Shown: piece by piece, positions 63,090 to 64,000 of the stretch
Layout of the letters: each line of letters starts with the position of its first letter
Position numbering within the stretch: the stretch's first letter is position 1
Origin: Clostridium muellerianum
Lineage (GTDB): Bacteria > Bacillota > Clostridia > Clostridiales > Clostridiaceae
NCBI RefSeq assembly: GCF_012926525.1
Contig: NZ_JABBNI010000022.1
Coordinates: forward strand, 1-64,000
Direction of reading: 5' to 3'
DNA length: 64,000 bases
The notes under the pieces: generated by a model
What the model was told of the DNA's origin: nothing
The model's database searches: none
The model's input: the letters and a program-made list of their open reading frames with translations, nothing else
Made by a program: the position numbers and the translations under genes

Positions 63090-64000
63090 TTACAAGTTTC
63101 CTCCATAAATGCTTAAATAAACTTCTAGATATTCTTTATAAGTATTACGAGAAGTTTTTGAATATTTAAGAAATCCATCTTCTATATTTAATTCTATCTT
63201 GCCTGTTTCATTTAAATATTCCACATAGGACTTCAACATTCTTTCTATTGCCTTATATCTATGTACACTTTTTACACTAATGTTGAAATTTTTAATAACA
63301 GTCTTAAAAATTTCTTCTATAGTCATTGAACTATCTATAATAGAATATATCTTTTTAGCCATGTTTTCGTAGAATTTTATGTTATCATCTATAAGATTTG
63401 TAATGTCATCATATGTTCCTTTATGTGCTAATACATATTTACTGCATTTTAAATTATGAAGATTTTCTTTACTTTTCAAATCCGATCTTAATATATAAGT
63501 ATAAGGTATTTTAATCTCATTCATAACTTCATGACTTATAATAGCATCGCCTAAATATGCAACATCATCAGGCGTAATAATGCATATATGCGAAGGACTG
63601 TGTCCTGGTGTATGCATTATTTGAAAATTGATACCACATATTCTTACGCTATTTATATCATTAGAAATCTTAATATCCGTTTCACAAATCATACTTGAAA
63701 AATGTTCTTTTATATCAATTAATGTTTGATTACTATAATAAACCTTTAAATTTACTATGGAACTACATATAAACGCTTCATGAGCTGACATAGAAATAAC
63801 ACAATTATACTTTTCCTTAAAATACGCATTGTTACCAACATGATCTATATGTGCATGACTGCATATTATACCTGCTACCTTAAAATTGTTATTTTGAAGA
63901 AGCTCATCTATTCCTTCTCTTTCTCCTTGTGCCCGTCCAGAATCTAACATAATAATTTCTTCATCATTAATTTTATAAAAGGGTATATATGTCATTCCAG
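63090..64000 (-). CDS. MBL-fold metallo-hydrolase (5' end outside the window)
   Basis: At least 301 residues of a metallo-beta-lactamase-fold hydrolase. Zinc ligands are seen in CSHAHIDHVGNN (HxHxDH), HTPGHSPSHICI, and YLGDAIISHE; a later YVLAHKGTYDD could carry the last histidine. A C-terminal helical region (about 215-300) follows, as in lactonase- or RNase-like relatives. The first visible residues, MTYIPFYKINDEEIIMLDSG, lack the usual first strand, so the gene probably starts to the right of the window. Its stop codon is next to the ATPase start, giving an operon. Confidence 0.8.
   Translation of the reverse strand, partial: GMTYIPFYKINDEEIIMLDSGRAQGEREGIDELLQNNNFKVAGIICSHAHIDHVGNNAYFKEKYNCVISMSAHEAFICSSIVNLKVYYSNQTLIDIKEHFSSMICETDIKISNDINSVRICGINFQIMHTPGHSPSHICIITPDDVAYLGDAIISHEVMNEIKIPYTYILRSDLKSKENLHNLKCSKYVLAHKGTYDDITNLIDDNIKFYENMAKKIYSIIDSSMTIEEIFKTVIKNFNISVKSVHRYKAIERMLKSYVEYLNETGKIELNIEDGFLKYSKTSRNTYKEYLEVYLSIYGGNL

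Overview
The window is very AT-rich, with strong AGGAGG-type ribosome binding sites, cobalamin riboswitches, an ECF transporter, CWB2 cell-wall proteins and a typical clostridial gene set. It most likely comes from the chromosome of a Clostridium species; I cannot name the species. No transposase, phage gene or CRISPR array was seen.

Left part (1-18.9 kb, all on the minus strand): a cobalamin-regulated surface-capture and import locus. Reading 5' to 3', a riboswitch (18.7-18.86 kb) precedes a large CWB2 wall protein. A second riboswitch (14.63-14.80 kb) precedes a 1305-residue CWB2 protein with two DUF4430 (transcobalamin-like beta) domains and an 819-residue secreted protein that joins DUF4430 to an alpha/alpha barrel. 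Then come an ECF T component, a fused double ATPase, an S component, a membrane-anchored DUF4430 protein, a secreted alpha/alpha-barrel protein, a second S component and a second anchored DUF4430 protein. A third riboswitch at 0.45-0.62 kb controls something beyond the left edge. The two domain types are those of intrinsic factor and transcobalamin, present here both fused and split, next to a dedicated ECF importer. This is the most interesting system in the window.

19-29.4 kb: a methyltransferase and an ECF S component; a decaying stretch with a solute-binding-protein remnant, a His-rich small gene with a duplicated tail, an internally deleted MATE transporter and a DMT transporter remnant; then a complete nickel-type ABC transporter operon (nikABCDE) and a membrane-tethered phosphoesterase.

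29.4-45 kb: a chemosensory operon (MCP, hybrid kinase, two single-domain receivers), galE, small membrane and zinc-ribbon proteins, proBA, an SH3-CAP lipoprotein, two orphan small genes, tRNA-Gly(CCC) and the nickel-dependent lactate racemase larA.

45-64 kb: an SNF2 helicase, an orphan histidine kinase, an MFS/MocR/Asp-Glu-racemase cluster, a truncated MFS gene ending inside a dispersed repeat, a Fur-family regulator, an O-methyltransferase with an operator inside its promoter, a ChrB-like gene downstream of two WYL regulators, an unrecognised 547-residue protein flanked by two direct copies of a 159-nt palindromic element, and an ABC exporter with an MBL hydrolase that runs off the right edge.

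Several non-coding repeat families occur: the 159-nt palindromic element (three copies with compensatory changes), a 213-nt dispersed repeat (two copies), and a 41-nt motif shared by two long-hairpin elements.
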